53,149 nucleotides of DNA from JBBQKI01 sp038326725 (GCA_038326725.1 JBBQKI010000018.1:1-53149); one strand, 5' to 3'; positions 33,011 to 42,413 are shown, counted from the first letter of the stretch. Numbers and translations: made by a program. The notes: generated by a model from the letters alone, not told the origin.

Positions 33011-33967
33011 ATGAAATTTTATGTGTTTACTTTTATTTCAATCCTTTTTTTGAGTTGTAATCCTAAAAGCAATGTTGAAAAGGAAATCGAGGCCATCCCA
33101 ATGGATTTTGAATTGATCCGTTTCGACAAGGAATTTGCAAATGCTTCCGAAGCCAATCTTTCAGAAATTAAAGCGAAATATCCCATTTTTTTCCCGCAAC
33201 AATTCCCCGATAGCGTTTGGGTTGAAAAAATGAACGACACCCTTCAAAATGAACTGGAAGTGGAAGTTTTGAAACAATTCCCTTCCGAAGAAAAAATGGA
33301 AGAAGGCCTGCTTTCCCTTTTTCAGCATATCAAATATTATTTCCCACAATTCAATCCCCCGAAAGTTTACACTGTGATTTCCGATGTGGATTATCAAAAC
33401 AAAGTAATACTTGCGGATAGCTTGTTGGTAATAGCGCTGGATACTTATTTGGGTAGCGAGCATCCATTTTATGAAGGCATCCAAAAATATATTTCGAAAG
33501 GAATGAACGATTCGCAACTATTGCCAGACATAGCGGCAGCCTATTCCTATCAACTTATTGCGCAGCCCCGCCAACGCTCGCTTTTGGCGCAAATGGTGTA
33601 TTACGGGAAAGAGCTTTATTTGAAGGATTTGTGGTTGCCGGAAATTTCTGATGGAGATAAAATAGGTTTCACTGAAGAAGAAATAAAATGGGCAAATGAT
33701 AACGAAATCGAAATGTGGCGGTATTTTGTGGAGAACGAAATCCTTTTCAGCACAGACCCAAAACTACCGCCACGCTTTATAAACCCTGCTCCCTTTTCAA
33801 AATTTTATTTGGAAATTGACAACGAATCCCCGGGAATGATGGGGCGTTATTTGGGATGGCAAATCGTGAGGGCTTTTATGGAAAACAATTCGGTTACCGT
33901 ACAGCAATTGATGACAATGGAGGCGCGGGAAATTTTTAATGAATCAAAATACAAACCAAAAAAATAA
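33011..33967 (+). CDS. gldB: Gliding-motility lipoprotein GldB
   Basis: From the ATG at 33011, MKFYVFTFISILFLSC is a lipoprotein signal with Cys16 as the anchor; a 12-codon upstream extension would spoil the signal. The 318-residue protein carries the GldB pattern (FELIRFDKEFANA, LDTYLGSEHPFYEGI, SPGMMGRYLGWQIVRAFM). GldB is required for gliding and T9SS-linked surface functions in F. johnsoniae. The stop overlaps the gldC start (TAATG). Confidence 0.93.
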   Translation: MKFYVFTFISILFLSCNPKSNVEKEIEAIPMDFELIRFDKEFANASEANLSEIKAKYPIFFPQQFPDSVWVEKMNDTLQNELEVEVLKQFPSEEKMEEGLLSLFQHIKYYFPQFNPPKVYTVISDVDYQNKVILADSLLVIALDTYLGSEHPFYEGIQKYISKGMNDSQLLPDIAAAYSYQLIAQPRQRSLLAQMVYYGKELYLKDLWLPEISDGDKIGFTEEEIKWANDNEIEMWRYFVENEILFSTDPKLPPRFINPAPFSKFYLEIDNESPGMMGRYLGWQIVRAFMENNSVTVQQLMTMEAREIFNESKYKPKK

Positions 33968-34302
33968 TGGCGGCACATACTTCCGAAATAAAAATAAACG
34001 TCAGTCTAGACGAGAACAAAATTCCCGAAAAAATGAAATGGACTGCCGAAGATGGCGGTGTTGATAACGAGGAAACAAAGGCCGTTATGCTTTCCGTTTG
34101 GGACCATAAAAATAAGGAATCGTTACGAATCGATCTTTGGACCAAGGAAATGCCGGTGGACGAGATGAAAGTTTTTTTTCATCAATCTTTGACCGCCATG
34201 GCCGACACTTTTGAACGCGCCACTGGCGATGAGAAAATGAGTGCCTCCATGCGCGATTTTTGTGAGTTTTTTGCTGAAAAGCTGGAGTTAAAAAGGGGGT
34301 GA
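33967..34302 (+). CDS. gldC: Gliding-motility protein GldC
   Basis: The 111-residue cytoplasmic protein has SEIKINVSLDENKIPEKMKW and a C-terminal helical part (MRDFCEFFAEKL), matching GldC. The start overlaps the gldB stop by one base, so they are coupled. In F. johnsoniae GldC enhances but is not essential for gliding. It is convergent with engB, with 33 bases between the stops and no clear terminator. Confidence 0.92.
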   Translation: MAAHTSEIKINVSLDENKIPEKMKWTAEDGGVDNEETKAVMLSVWDHKNKESLRIDLWTKEMPVDEMKVFFHQSLTAMADTFERATGDEKMSASMRDFCEFFAEKLELKRG

Positions 34303-34335
34303 AAATTCTTTGGAAATGGTAATTCTTAAATAAAC

Positions 34336-34938
34336 CTATCCAAAAATTTCATCATTCAGTTTTCCAATAAAAGCAAGTAATTCCTCCCGTCCCGTGGTAT
34401 TGCTTGCCGAGGTTACAAAATACTGGGGCATTTCATCCCAGGTTTCATGCATTTTTTCGGCATAGGCTGCAAGGTTCCTTTTTAAGGCCATGGGTTTTAG
34501 CTTATCCGCTTTAGTAAAAATAATCGAAAAAGGCACCTGGCTTTCGCCCATCCATTCCATGAATTCCAAGTCTATTTTTTGTGGTTCATGCCTGCAATCC
34601 ACCAACACAAAGGCAAGCACCAGTTGCTCCCTTTTTTCAAAATAATTGGTAATGAATTTCTGGAAAACCTTTTTGCTGCTTTTTGATACACGCGCATAAC
34701 CATAGCCGGGAAGATCCACCAAATACCAGTTTTTGTTGATTAAAAAATGGTTGATGAGCTGGGTTTTTCCAGGTCTTCCGGAGGTTTTTGCCAAATTTTT
34801 GCGTTGCATCAGCATATTGATGAGCGATGATTTGCCCACGTTGGAACGGCCAATAAAAGCGTATTCCGGCAACCGCTCTTTGGGGCATTTGGCAACATCG
34901 GTATTGCTGACGGTAAATTCCGCCGATTTAATCAACAT
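34336..34938 (-). CDS. engB: Ribosome biogenesis GTPase EngB (YsxC/YihA)
   Basis: The 200-residue GTPase has G1 GRSNVGKSSL, G2 TSGRPGKTQ, G3 DLPGYGYA, G4 FTKADKL and G5 TSAS, as expected for EngB, which is needed for 50S subunit assembly. It is 15 bases downstream of the alpha/beta hydrolase gene and probably transcribed with it. Confidence 0.96.
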   Translation of the reverse strand: MLIKSAEFTVSNTDVAKCPKERLPEYAFIGRSNVGKSSLINMLMQRKNLAKTSGRPGKTQLINHFLINKNWYLVDLPGYGYARVSKSSKKVFQKFITNYFEKREQLVLAFVLVDCRHEPQKIDLEFMEWMGESQVPFSIIFTKADKLKPMALKRNLAAYAEKMHETWDEMPQYFVTSASNTTGREELLAFIGKLNDEIFG

Positions 34939-34953
34939 AAATTTATACTTGAA

Positions 34954-35718
34954 TTATAAACCTTTTTTCTGCAACCAATTGTAAAGCACATGGTTGAATT
35001 CCTCGGGGCGTTCCATCATAGCGGCATGTCCGCATTTATCGATCCAAAAAAGATCGGAATTTGGCAACAGTTCGTCAAATTCAATGGCAACTTCCGGTGG
35101 GGTAACAGTGTCGTTCTTTCCCCAAATGATGCAGGTTTGAGTGATCATTTTTGGCAAATCCTTGGACATATTGTGACGGATAGCACTTTTGGCAATAGCC
35201 AAAGTGCGAATCAGTTTGTGCCGATCGTTCACCGTGGCATATACTTCATCCACAAGTTCCTTAGTGGCAGTGGCCGGATCGTAAAAAACCATTTCCGCCT
35301 TTTGGCGGATGTATTCATAATCACCTCGTTTTGGGTACGATTCGCCCATAGCGCTTTCATAAAGGCCGGAACTTCCAGTAATTATTAATGCTTTCACTTT
35401 TTGCGGGTACAATTTAGTACAAAGTAAGCCGATGTGTCCGCCCAAAGAATTTCCCAATAAAATAACCTCTTTATACCCTTTATGGTCGATAAAAGCGGAA
35501 ACGTACTTTGCGAAATTTTTTACGTTGGTTTTTAGAAGGGACAAACTGTATAAAGGCAATTCAGGGATAAGGATTTTGTAGCCTTTCGGGGGGAAGAAAT
35601 CCGCAACGCCGTCAAAGTTGCTCAACCCGCCCATAAGTCCGTGAAGGATAATAATTGGAGTGCCTTCACCTATCTCCAAATATGTAAACTTTCCTTCTTT
35701 TTGTAAGTTTTTCGCCAT
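34954..35718 (-). CDS. Alpha/beta-hydrolase
   Basis: The start is placed at MAKNLQKEGKF (254 residues). The fold has the oxyanion HGLMGG, the nucleophile elbow GNSLGGH (Ser), GKNDTVTP (Asp) and DKCGHAAMM (His), a complete Ser-Asp-His triad. The substrate is unknown; the family includes esterases, C-C hydrolases and haloperoxidase-like enzymes. A -7 box lies 24 bases upstream, and engB follows after 15 bases. It is divergent from the dcw cluster. Confidence 0.9.
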   Translation of the reverse strand: MAKNLQKEGKFTYLEIGEGTPIIILHGLMGGLSNFDGVADFFPPKGYKILIPELPLYSLSLLKTNVKNFAKYVSAFIDHKGYKEVILLGNSLGGHIGLLCTKLYPQKVKALIITGSSGLYESAMGESYPKRGDYEYIRQKAEMVFYDPATATKELVDEVYATVNDRHKLIRTLAIAKSAIRHNMSKDLPKMITQTCIIWGKNDTVTPPEVAIEFDELLPNSDLFWIDKCGHAAMMERPEEFNHVLYNWLQKKGL

Positions 35719-35742
35719 TGAGGTTGATGCAGATAAGAAAAA

Positions 35743-35750
35743 CAAAAGTA
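35743..35750 (-). promoter_or_regulatory. Promoter -7 box TACTTTTG of the hydrolase-engB unit
   Basis: This is a full match on the minus strand, 24 bases from the start codon. A second match (TAATTTTG) is at 35760-35753. Confidence 0.45.
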
Positions 35751-35846
35751 AACAAAATTACTTCATAAGGATAGTTTAAAACTGGGGTTTGTTTTTCCGC
35801 GCAGTATTGGCAAGTGGCGCAGCTTGGACAGAATTTATTAACAAAG

Positions 35847-35871
35847 TGGGAAATTGTGGTAAATTGTGGGA
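35847..35871 (+). promoter_or_regulatory. MraZ operator: three direct repeats 10 bp apart
   Basis: TGGGA (35847), TGGTA (35857) and TGGGA (35867) are each separated by AATTG. This is the known MraZ-box layout (TGGGA repeats with 5-bp spacers). It lies just upstream of the mraZ -7 box, so bound MraZ would cover the -33 region and repress its own cluster. Confidence 0.85.
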
Positions 35872-35880
35872 AAAGTTATA

Positions 35881-35888
35881 TATATTTG
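35881..35888 (+). promoter_or_regulatory. Promoter -7 box TATATTTG of the dcw cluster
   Basis: This is a full TAnnTTTG match, 32 bases before the mraZ ATG and 10 bases after the last MraZ box. Confidence 0.6.
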
Positions 35889-35920
35889 AAACTATAATTT
35901 CCAAACCAATTTTAGCCCTA

Positions 35921-36394
35921 ATGCTCAATTTAATAGGTACATACGAGTGCAAGGCAGATGCAAAAGGTAGGGTGATGGTTCCCTCACCTTTAAAAAAACA
36001 GCTTGCGCCGGCAATGCCAGAGGGCTTTGTTATAAAGCGCGCCGTTTTTCAACCCTGCTTGGAAATGTACCCAATGACCGAATGGCAATTGCTGATGAAC
36101 AAAATGGGCGAGCTAAACCGTTTCAGCCGTAAGAACAATGATTTTATACGAAGGTTCACCGCAGGTGTAAAAACCGTGGAGCTCGACACCACTGGACGGT
36201 TGTTGATCCCAAAAGACCTGCTTTCGTTTGCAGGCATCACCAAAGATTTAGTCATCTCTTCGGCAATAAACATTGTTGAAATATGGGATAAGGATAAATA
36301 TGAACAGGCCATTAATGATGCCGCCAATGATTTCGCGGATTTGGCCGAAGAAGTAATGGCAAATCCAAGCAAAAATGGTGATGGAATATCATAA
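35921..36394 (+). CDS. mraZ: Transcriptional regulator MraZ
   Basis: The 157-residue protein has two AbrB-like repeats with the DNA-contact motifs DAKGRVMVPSPLK and DTTGRLLIPKDLL. The start MLNLIGTYECKADAK is the normal one; the upstream frame runs through the promoter. MraZ binds TGGGA repeats ahead of the dcw cluster, and three such boxes lie upstream here. Its last 14 bases overlap rsmH, typical of the dcw order. Confidence 0.96.
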   Translation: MLNLIGTYECKADAKGRVMVPSPLKKQLAPAMPEGFVIKRAVFQPCLEMYPMTEWQLLMNKMGELNRFSRKNNDFIRRFTAGVKTVELDTTGRLLIPKDLLSFAGITKDLVISSAINIVEIWDKDKYEQAINDAANDFADLAEEVMANPSKNGDGIS

Positions 36395-37277
36395 ACCTGT
36401 ACTGCTTTTGGAAAGCGTTGATGGGCTTAATATTAGGCCCGGAGGCATCTACGTTGATGCCACTTTTGGCGGCGGGGGCCATTCACAAGAAATCTTGAAC
36501 CGTTTGGGACCCAATGGAAAATTGATTGCTTTTGACCAAGACAAAGATGCCTTGGAAAACCTGATCAATGACCCCAGGTTTTTATTCATCCAGCAGAATT
36601 TCAGGTTTTTGAAACGCTTTTTGCGTTTTCACAAAATAACAAAAGTGGACGGAATTCTAGCAGATTTCGGGGTTTCTTCGCATCAATTCGATGTTGCGGA
36701 ACGTGGTTTTTCCACCCGGTTTGATGCCAATTTGGATATGCGGATGGATCAAAGTAGTTCCTTTTCGGCTTTTAATGTGGTCAATAACTATGAAGAACAG
36801 CAACTTAAAAACGTGCTTTCAGAGTATGGTGAAGTCCGTGTTGCCTCCGGGATGGCAAGTAAAATCATTGAAGCTCGAAAAACTTCCCCCATAAAAACTG
36901 GGGATCAATTAAAAAAAGTGTTGGGTAAATTTTTACCCCCGCACAAAGAAAATAAAATATTGGCACAGGTGTATCAGGCCATCCGTATTGAAGTGAACCA
37001 AGAACTCGAAGCCTTGAAAGAATTTTTAACCCAATCCCTTGAAGTTCTAAAACCCGGCGGCAGATTGAGCCTTATAAGCTATCATTCATTGGAGGATCGT
37101 TTGGTAAAACGCTTTATGCGAAGCGGCTTGTTCGAAGGAGAGCCGGAAAAGGATATGTTCGGAAGGGTGGAAGTGCCATTCAAAACCGTGGGAAAATTCA
37201 TAATTCCTTCAGAAAAAGAAATTAAAGAGAATAGCAGGGCACGAAGCGCAAAGCTCCGTATTGCTGAAAAACTATAA
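36381..37277 (+). CDS. rsmH: 16S rRNA (cytosine1402-N4)-methyltransferase
   Basis: The protein has 298 residues from MEYHKPVLLLES (an ATG two codons earlier, at 36375, is also possible). The AdoMet motif DATFGGGGHS, FDQDKDAL, LADFGVSSHQFD and SYHSLEDRLVKRF identify RsmH (MraW). It methylates N4 of C1402 in 16S rRNA. It overlaps mraZ, and its TAA shares one base with the ftsL-like ATG. Confidence 0.96.
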   Translation: MEYHKPVLLLESVDGLNIRPGGIYVDATFGGGGHSQEILNRLGPNGKLIAFDQDKDALENLINDPRFLFIQQNFRFLKRFLRFHKITKVDGILADFGVSSHQFDVAERGFSTRFDANLDMRMDQSSSFSAFNVVNNYEEQQLKNVLSEYGEVRVASGMASKIIEARKTSPIKTGDQLKKVLGKFLPPHKENKILAQVYQAIRIEVNQELEALKEFLTQSLEVLKPGGRLSLISYHSLEDRLVKRFMRSGLFEGEPEKDMFGRVEVPFKTVGKFIIPSEKEIKENSRARSAKLRIAEKL

Positions 37278-37594
37278 TGAAAGATAATTTTTACAACATT
37301 ATTAAAGGCAAATTTTTGGTTAGTGATGACGCGCTTAAAAATTGGCGGTTCATTATTTTCCTTTCTGTGTTGGCTCTAATGATGATTGCCAGTTCACACA
37401 GTGCGGACAGGAAAGTACATTACATATCAAAACTCAACAATGAAGTAAAAGAGTTGAAAAGCGAATATGTTGACGTGCGGATGCGGCTGATGCAAACCAA
37501 AATGGAAAGTAAAATTATTACGGCAATGGAAAAAAGAGGGCTGTTGCCCTCAGTAACGCCGCCACAAAAAATCAAAATTATTAAAGAAAAATAA
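37277..37594 (+). CDS. FtsL-like cell-division protein
   Basis: The 105-residue protein has one transmembrane helix (about residues 24-40, WRFIIFLSVLALMMIAS) and a following heptad-rich segment (ISKLNNEVKELKSEYVDVRMRL cut here for length: residues about 50-72), i.e. a short N-terminal tail, one helix and a periplasmic coiled coil, the FtsL design. Sequence similarity to E. coli FtsL is low, as usual; position between rsmH and ftsI supports the call. It should join FtsQ and FtsB-like partners to activate FtsWI. Confidence 0.85.
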   Translation: MKDNFYNIIKGKFLVSDDALKNWRFIIFLSVLALMMIASSHSADRKVHYISKLNNEVKELKSEYVDVRMRLMQTKMESKIITAMEKRGLLPSVTPPQKIKIIKEK

Positions 37595-37599
37595 GTAAA

Positions 37600-39597
37600 G
37601 TGGGCACTGAAAAAAACATATTGAACCGCTTGTACATCGTCGCTGGATTTATGTTCCTCATCGCGGTTGGCATTTGTTTTAAATTGATCAACATCCAATT
37701 TGTGGATGGAGAGGTGTACAGGGAAATGGCCGAAAAGAATACAACCAAAAACTTTGTGATTCCTGCCAATCGTGGAAATATTTATGCAGATGAAGGTAGT
37801 CTTTTGGCTACTTCAGTTCCAAAATATGACATTCGTTTTGATGCTGTAACGGTATCTTCCGAAGATTTCAAGGAAAATTTGACCCTGCTTTCCGAAGGTT
37901 TGAGCAAAATGTTTGGTAAGCCTGTTTCCCACTACCAAGATATGTTACGAAAAGCGCGGGCAGATAAAAATCGTTATTTGTTCATTGTAAAAAACTTGGG
38001 ATATTCCGATTATATCGAAGTAAAAAATCTACCACTTTTCAATCTTGGGCCTTACAAAGGCGGTATTATAGTTGAGCAGCGTACCGTCCGCGAACACCCT
38101 TTCGGAAAAATTGCCCAGCGTACCGTTGGTGATGAAGCTTTTGACAGGCCGGGTTATTATGCCGTGGGTTTGGAAGGTGCTTTCAATGATTTGCTGCAGG
38201 GCAAGGAAGGCCACCGTTTGAAACAAAAAATAGCCAAGGGCCAATGGAAGCCCGTTTATGACAACAACGAAATAGAGCCACAGGATGGTTACGACATTGT
38301 TTCAACATTGAACGTGAACATTCAAGACATTGCGCACCACGCGCTTTTAAAGCAATTGGAATATTACGAAGCGGAACACGGCACCGTAATCGTAATGGAA
38401 GTGGCCACGGGCGAGATAAAAGCAGTTTCCAATTTGGGACGCACTTCCGATGGCATCTACTTTGAAAAACTGAATTATGCCGTAGGCGAATCGCACGAGC
38501 CGGGATCCACTTTTAAGGTTATGGCACTTATGGCAGCCTTGGAAGACAAGGTTATAGATACTAGTACCGTCGTGGATACCGGCAAGGGAATGAAAGTTTT
38601 TTATAGGAGAAAAATTTTCGATTCAAAAAGGGGAGGTTTCGGTAAAATATCCGCAGCACGTGCCTTAGAAGTTTCTTCAAATATTGGGTTGGCTACCATT
38701 ATCGATGAACATTATGCTAAAAATCCACAAAAACTTATAAATAGGTTTAAAAAATGGCACTTAACAGAAAAAACAGGAGTGGCCATCAAAGGCGAAGGAA
38801 TGCCATTCATCCCAGAACCGGGCCACAGCAAATGGAGCAAGAACGCCTTGCCGTCCATGGCGTATGGCTATAATTTAAGGTTAACCCCGTTGCAAACCCT
38901 CACTTTTTACAACGCCATTGCCAATAATGGGGTGATGGTTCAACCCAGATTCATTAGGGAAATAAGGGCGTGGAATGAGAACATGGAAAATTACGGCACT
39001 AAAATCTTAAACCCTAAAATATGCTCCGACCAAACGTTGGAAGAGATTCGGGAAATCCTTAAAAATGCCGTAAAGCGTGGTACAGGGTCATCACTTTATT
39101 CCCCCTATTTTTCTATGGCGGGCAAAACCGGAACGGCACAGACAGAATATTGGATGCCGGATTGGGTGCAAAATAAGCGGTACGTTTCATCATTTGCCGG
39201 TTACTTTCCTGCCGAAAACCCAAAGTATTCTTGCATTGTTGTCATTCATAAACCCAGCACTAAAAAGGGTTATTACGGGGCAGATGTTTCCGGGCCGGTG
39301 TTTAAAAGAATAGCCCAAAAGATATTTACTGATGCGCCTTCCATGGCTTCAGTTTCAAATATAAAAGATGCAGACCCCACTATTAAAAGGGATTTTCAAT
39401 CTTATTATTCAAAAGTTCAAAAAAATCATGGGAATATACCCGATGTAAAAGGAATGGCGGGAATGGACGCAGTTTCCCTGCTTGAAAATCTTGGGTTAAA
39501 AGTAAAAGTGGTGGGCAACGGCACCGTTTTTAATCAATCCTTAAAAGTGGGGGAAAAAATTCAAAAAGGGCAACAAATTATACTGAATTTATCTTGA
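37600..39597 (+). CDS. ftsI: Septal peptidoglycan transpeptidase (PBP3-type) with C-terminal PASTA domain
   Basis: The 665-residue protein has an N-terminal membrane helix (residues about 12-30), a pedestal domain (NRGNIYADEG) and a transpeptidase with all three active-site motifs: SXXK in EPGSTFKVM, SXN in VSSNIG and KTG in AGKTGTAQ. A PASTA domain ends it (residues about 600-665, IPDVKGMAGMDAVSLLENLGL). It cross-links septal peptidoglycan with FtsW. The likely start is GTG at 37600. murE begins in the last four bases (TTGA). Confidence 0.95.
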   Translation: MGTEKNILNRLYIVAGFMFLIAVGICFKLINIQFVDGEVYREMAEKNTTKNFVIPANRGNIYADEGSLLATSVPKYDIRFDAVTVSSEDFKENLTLLSEGLSKMFGKPVSHYQDMLRKARADKNRYLFIVKNLGYSDYIEVKNLPLFNLGPYKGGIIVEQRTVREHPFGKIAQRTVGDEAFDRPGYYAVGLEGAFNDLLQGKEGHRLKQKIAKGQWKPVYDNNEIEPQDGYDIVSTLNVNIQDIAHHALLKQLEYYEAEHGTVIVMEVATGEIKAVSNLGRTSDGIYFEKLNYAVGESHEPGSTFKVMALMAALEDKVIDTSTVVDTGKGMKVFYRRKIFDSKRGGFGKISAARALEVSSNIGLATIIDEHYAKNPQKLINRFKKWHLTEKTGVAIKGEGMPFIPEPGHSKWSKNALPSMAYGYNLRLTPLQTLTFYNAIANNGVMVQPRFIREIRAWNENMENYGTKILNPKICSDQTLEEIREILKNAVKRGTGSSLYSPYFSMAGKTGTAQTEYWMPDWVQNKRYVSSFAGYFPAENPKYSCIVVIHKPSTKKGYYGADVSGPVFKRIAQKIFTDAPSMASVSNIKDADPTIKRDFQSYYSKVQKNHGNIPDVKGMAGMDAVSLLENLGLKVKVVGNGTVFNQSLKVGEKIQKGQQIILNLS

Positions 39598-41057
39598 GCC
39601 AGCTTAAAGACATATTATATAAAGTAACCTTGGAGAAAGTTGTGGGCAGCACCTCTGTGGCCATCAACAAACTGGAATTCGATTCTCGAAATGTAAGCTT
39701 AAACGATGTTTTTATTGCGATAAAAGGAACCCTTTCCGATGGGCATGATTTTATAAAAACGGCAGCCGATAACGGTGCCTTGGCAATTATTTGCGAAAAT
39801 CTTCCGAAGCAAATTGTAAATGGAATCACATATATCCAAGTGCCCGATTCTCAAAAAGCCCTTGCGATAATAGCGTCCAATTATTACGAGAATCCTTCCG
39901 AAGCATTAAAGTTGGTAGGCGTAACGGGAACAAACGGAAAAACAACGGTTTCTACTTTATTGTACAAACTTTTTTTTGCAGCAGGATATAAGACAGGTTT
40001 ATTTTCCACCGTAAAAATAATGGTAGGGAATAAAGAATATAAAGCTACCCACACCACGCCCGATTCCATAACCCTCAACAAATATTTACGGGAAATGGTA
40101 GATGCGGGAGTAACCCACTGTTTTATGGAGGTAAGTTCCCACGGCATTCACCAAAAAAGAACTGAAGGCCTTTATTTTTGCGGTGGAATTTTCACCAATC
40201 TTTCCCACGACCATTTGGATTACCACAAAGATTTTGCGGAATACCGTGATGTGAAAAAATTATTTTTTGACCAGTTGCCAAAAACGGGTTTTGCATTGGT
40301 GAACGTGGACGATAAAAATGGTTTAGTAATGCTTCAGAATACAGCCGCTAAAAAAATTACCTACGCCTTAAAAACCTACGCCGACCACAAAGCCCAAATC
40401 CTCGAAAACCAATTTACTGGACTTTTGCTTAAAATAAATAACAATGAAGTTTGGGTAAAACTCATAGGGAATTTCAACGCCTATAATGTGCTCGCCATTT
40501 ATGCTACCGCCGAATTATTGGGGTTGGAACATTTGCAAATCCTTCAACTGCTCAGCACCTTGGAAAGCGTGGATGGTAGGTTCCAATATGTTGTTTCCGA
40601 AAAAAAAATCACCGCCATCGTAGATTATGCCCACACGCCGGACGCTTTAAAAAACGTGTTGGAAACCATCAACAGTATCCGCACCGGCAATGAAGAACTG
40701 ATAACCGTGGTGGGTTGCGGCGGCGACCGCGATGCTCAAAAACGCCCGATTATGGGCAATTTTGCCGCAACCTTAAGTTCAAAAGTAATTTTCACCAGCG
40801 ATAACCCACGAAGTGAAAATCCCGAAACCATTATCAATGAAATGGAAGCTGGGGTACAACCGCAACATTTTAAAAAAACACTTTCAATTACAGACAGGAA
40901 ACAGGCCATAAAAACCGCCTGCCAAATGGCGAACGAAAACGATATTATTTTGATAGCCGGCAAAGGTCACGAAACCTATCAGGAAATCAAGGGCGAACGA
41001 TTTGATTTTGATGATTTTAAAACAGTCAACGAACTTTTAAGCGCATTAAATAAATAG
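39594..41057 (+). CDS. murE: UDP-N-acetylmuramoyl-L-alanyl-D-glutamate--meso-DAP ligase
   Basis: The 487-residue ligase has the ATP loop GVTGTNGKTT, the carbamylated-Lys region SSHGIHQ and the substrate-selecting SDNPRSE; DNPR marks meso-diaminopimelate rather than lysine. It adds the third peptide residue to the wall precursor. The start is TTG at 39594, overlapping the ftsI stop; no nearby ATG gives a standard N-terminus (MSQLKDILYKV). murF does not follow, unlike in E. coli. Confidence 0.95.
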   Translation: MSQLKDILYKVTLEKVVGSTSVAINKLEFDSRNVSLNDVFIAIKGTLSDGHDFIKTAADNGALAIICENLPKQIVNGITYIQVPDSQKALAIIASNYYENPSEALKLVGVTGTNGKTTVSTLLYKLFFAAGYKTGLFSTVKIMVGNKEYKATHTTPDSITLNKYLREMVDAGVTHCFMEVSSHGIHQKRTEGLYFCGGIFTNLSHDHLDYHKDFAEYRDVKKLFFDQLPKTGFALVNVDDKNGLVMLQNTAAKKITYALKTYADHKAQILENQFTGLLLKINNNEVWVKLIGNFNAYNVLAIYATAELLGLEHLQILQLLSTLESVDGRFQYVVSEKKITAIVDYAHTPDALKNVLETINSIRTGNEELITVVGCGGDRDAQKRPIMGNFAATLSSKVIFTSDNPRSENPETIINEMEAGVQPQHFKKTLSITDRKQAIKTACQMANENDIILIAGKGHETYQEIKGERFDFDDFKTVNELLSALNK

Positions 41058-41060
41058 GAT

Positions 41061-42290
41061 ATGTTGTATTACCTGTTCAATTATTTAGATGAAAATTATC
41101 AACTGCCCGGCGCGGGGCTTTTCGAGTTCATAACGTTTCGGGCTTCGATGTCGGTTATTCTCTCGCTTTTTATTGCAACGGTTTACGGAAAAAAAATCAT
41201 AAACTATTTACGCAAAAAACAGATTGGCGAATCTGTACGGGATCTTGGTTTGGTAGGCCAAAACGAGAAGGCAGGAACGCCAACAATGGGCGGGATTATT
41301 ATTATTCTAGCAACGCTGATTCCCGTTTTGCTTTTCGCCAAGCTAGAAAATATTTACGTCATCCTTTTGATTGTCACCACCGTTTGGATGGGAACCATCG
41401 GATTTATTGACGATTACATAAAAAAATTCAAAAATGACAAACAAGGTCTTCCCGGAAAGTTTAAAATTATCGGACAGGTAGGATTAGGAATTTTCGTGGG
41501 AGCCACGATGTTCTTTCACCCCGATATTACCATAAAAAGGGAAAAAGCGCATCCAGAAAATGCTTCCCAACTAATCACTCAAACCATCCCGGAATATTAT
41601 CCCGCAGAAAAAGCCTTGCTTACAACCATTCCTTTTGTTAAGGAAAATGAATTCAATTACGAACGCTTGATTGGTTGGGCGGGCGAGGGTTACCAAAACT
41701 TTGCCTGGCTCATTTTTATTCCTATTGTAATTTTCATAATCGCAGCTGTATCAAACGGAGCAAACCTTACCGATGGAATTGACGGGCTGGCAGCGGGCAC
41801 ATCGGCAATTATTGGGGTCACTTTGGCTTTATTTGCATGGGTTTCGGGAAACCTTATATTTTCGGACTACCTCAATATTATGTACATCCCCAACACTGGC
41901 GAAATGACCATTTTTATTATGGCATTTGTTGGTGCTTTAATAGGGTTTTTATGGTATAACACTTATCCGGCACAAGTTTTTATGGGCGATACAGGAAGTT
42001 TGACCATAGGCGGAATCATCGCTGTTATTGCTATTGCGGTGCGCAAAGAACTTTTGATACCCATCCTTTGTGGAGTTTTTTTAATGGAAAACCTCTCAGT
42101 AATAATGCAGGTAAGCTGGTTCAAATACACTCGGAAAAGATTTGGCGAAGGCCGCAGGATTTTTAGGATGTCGCCCCTACACCATCATTACCAAATAAAA
42201 GGATTTCACGAAAGCAAGATTGTTACGCGCTTTTGGATCATCGGGATTTTCTTGGCGGTAATGACGATTGTTACTTTAAAAATTAGATAA
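41061..42290 (+). CDS. mraY: Phospho-N-acetylmuramoyl-pentapeptide transferase
   Basis: The 409-residue, ten-helix membrane enzyme transfers phospho-MurNAc-pentapeptide to undecaprenyl phosphate (lipid I). Motifs are AGTPTMGG, GFIDDYIKK, ANLTDGIDGLA, FMGDTGSL and SPLHHHY. It is longer than the E. coli protein (360), with an extra periplasmic segment at residues about 155-215. It starts 3 bases after murE. A four-helix-bundle remnant separates it from murD. Confidence 0.96.
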   Translation: MLYYLFNYLDENYQLPGAGLFEFITFRASMSVILSLFIATVYGKKIINYLRKKQIGESVRDLGLVGQNEKAGTPTMGGIIIILATLIPVLLFAKLENIYVILLIVTTVWMGTIGFIDDYIKKFKNDKQGLPGKFKIIGQVGLGIFVGATMFFHPDITIKREKAHPENASQLITQTIPEYYPAEKALLTTIPFVKENEFNYERLIGWAGEGYQNFAWLIFIPIVIFIIAAVSNGANLTDGIDGLAAGTSAIIGVTLALFAWVSGNLIFSDYLNIMYIPNTGEMTIFIMAFVGALIGFLWYNTYPAQVFMGDTGSLTIGGIIAVIAIAVRKELLIPILCGVFLMENLSVIMQVSWFKYTRKRFGEGRRIFRMSPLHHHYQIKGFHESKIVTRFWIIGIFLAVMTIVTLKIR

Positions 42291-42308
42291 GAGCGATAAG
42301 CGATAAGC
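42286..42308 (+). repeat. Short heptad array (GATAAGC) at the mraY stop
   Basis: GATAAG at the mraY stop codon is followed by two exact GATAAGC units (42295-42308). It forms the left edge of the mraY-murD insert. Confidence 0.5.
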
Positions 42309-42324
42309 TAAAAGTAAAGAAATA

Positions 42325-42408
42325 TATCGATTACAGAAAGAGGGAAATGAATTGATTTCAATTTTTGTTGCCTCCATTAAAACAATGAGAAATAAGAAAA
42401 TTGAATAA
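42325..42408 (+). pseudogene. C-terminal remnant of a four-helix-bundle (S23-type) protein gene
   Basis: A 27-codon open stretch (YRLQKEGNELISIFVAS, then IKTMRNKKIE, stop at 42406) aligns to the C-terminus encoded by the copy at 45131-45485 (NRLHKEANQLLSIVVAT, then IKTMRSKNK): 16 of 24 residues are identical by eye. There is no start codon and no upstream part of the gene, so it is a decayed insert between mraY and murD. Confidence 0.7.
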
Positions 42409-42413
42409 ATCTT

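Noticed and set aside
39594..42290. Missing murF between murE and mraY as a deletion
   Set aside because: In Bacteroidota murF is commonly outside this cluster, and the murE-mraY junction is tight (3 bases).
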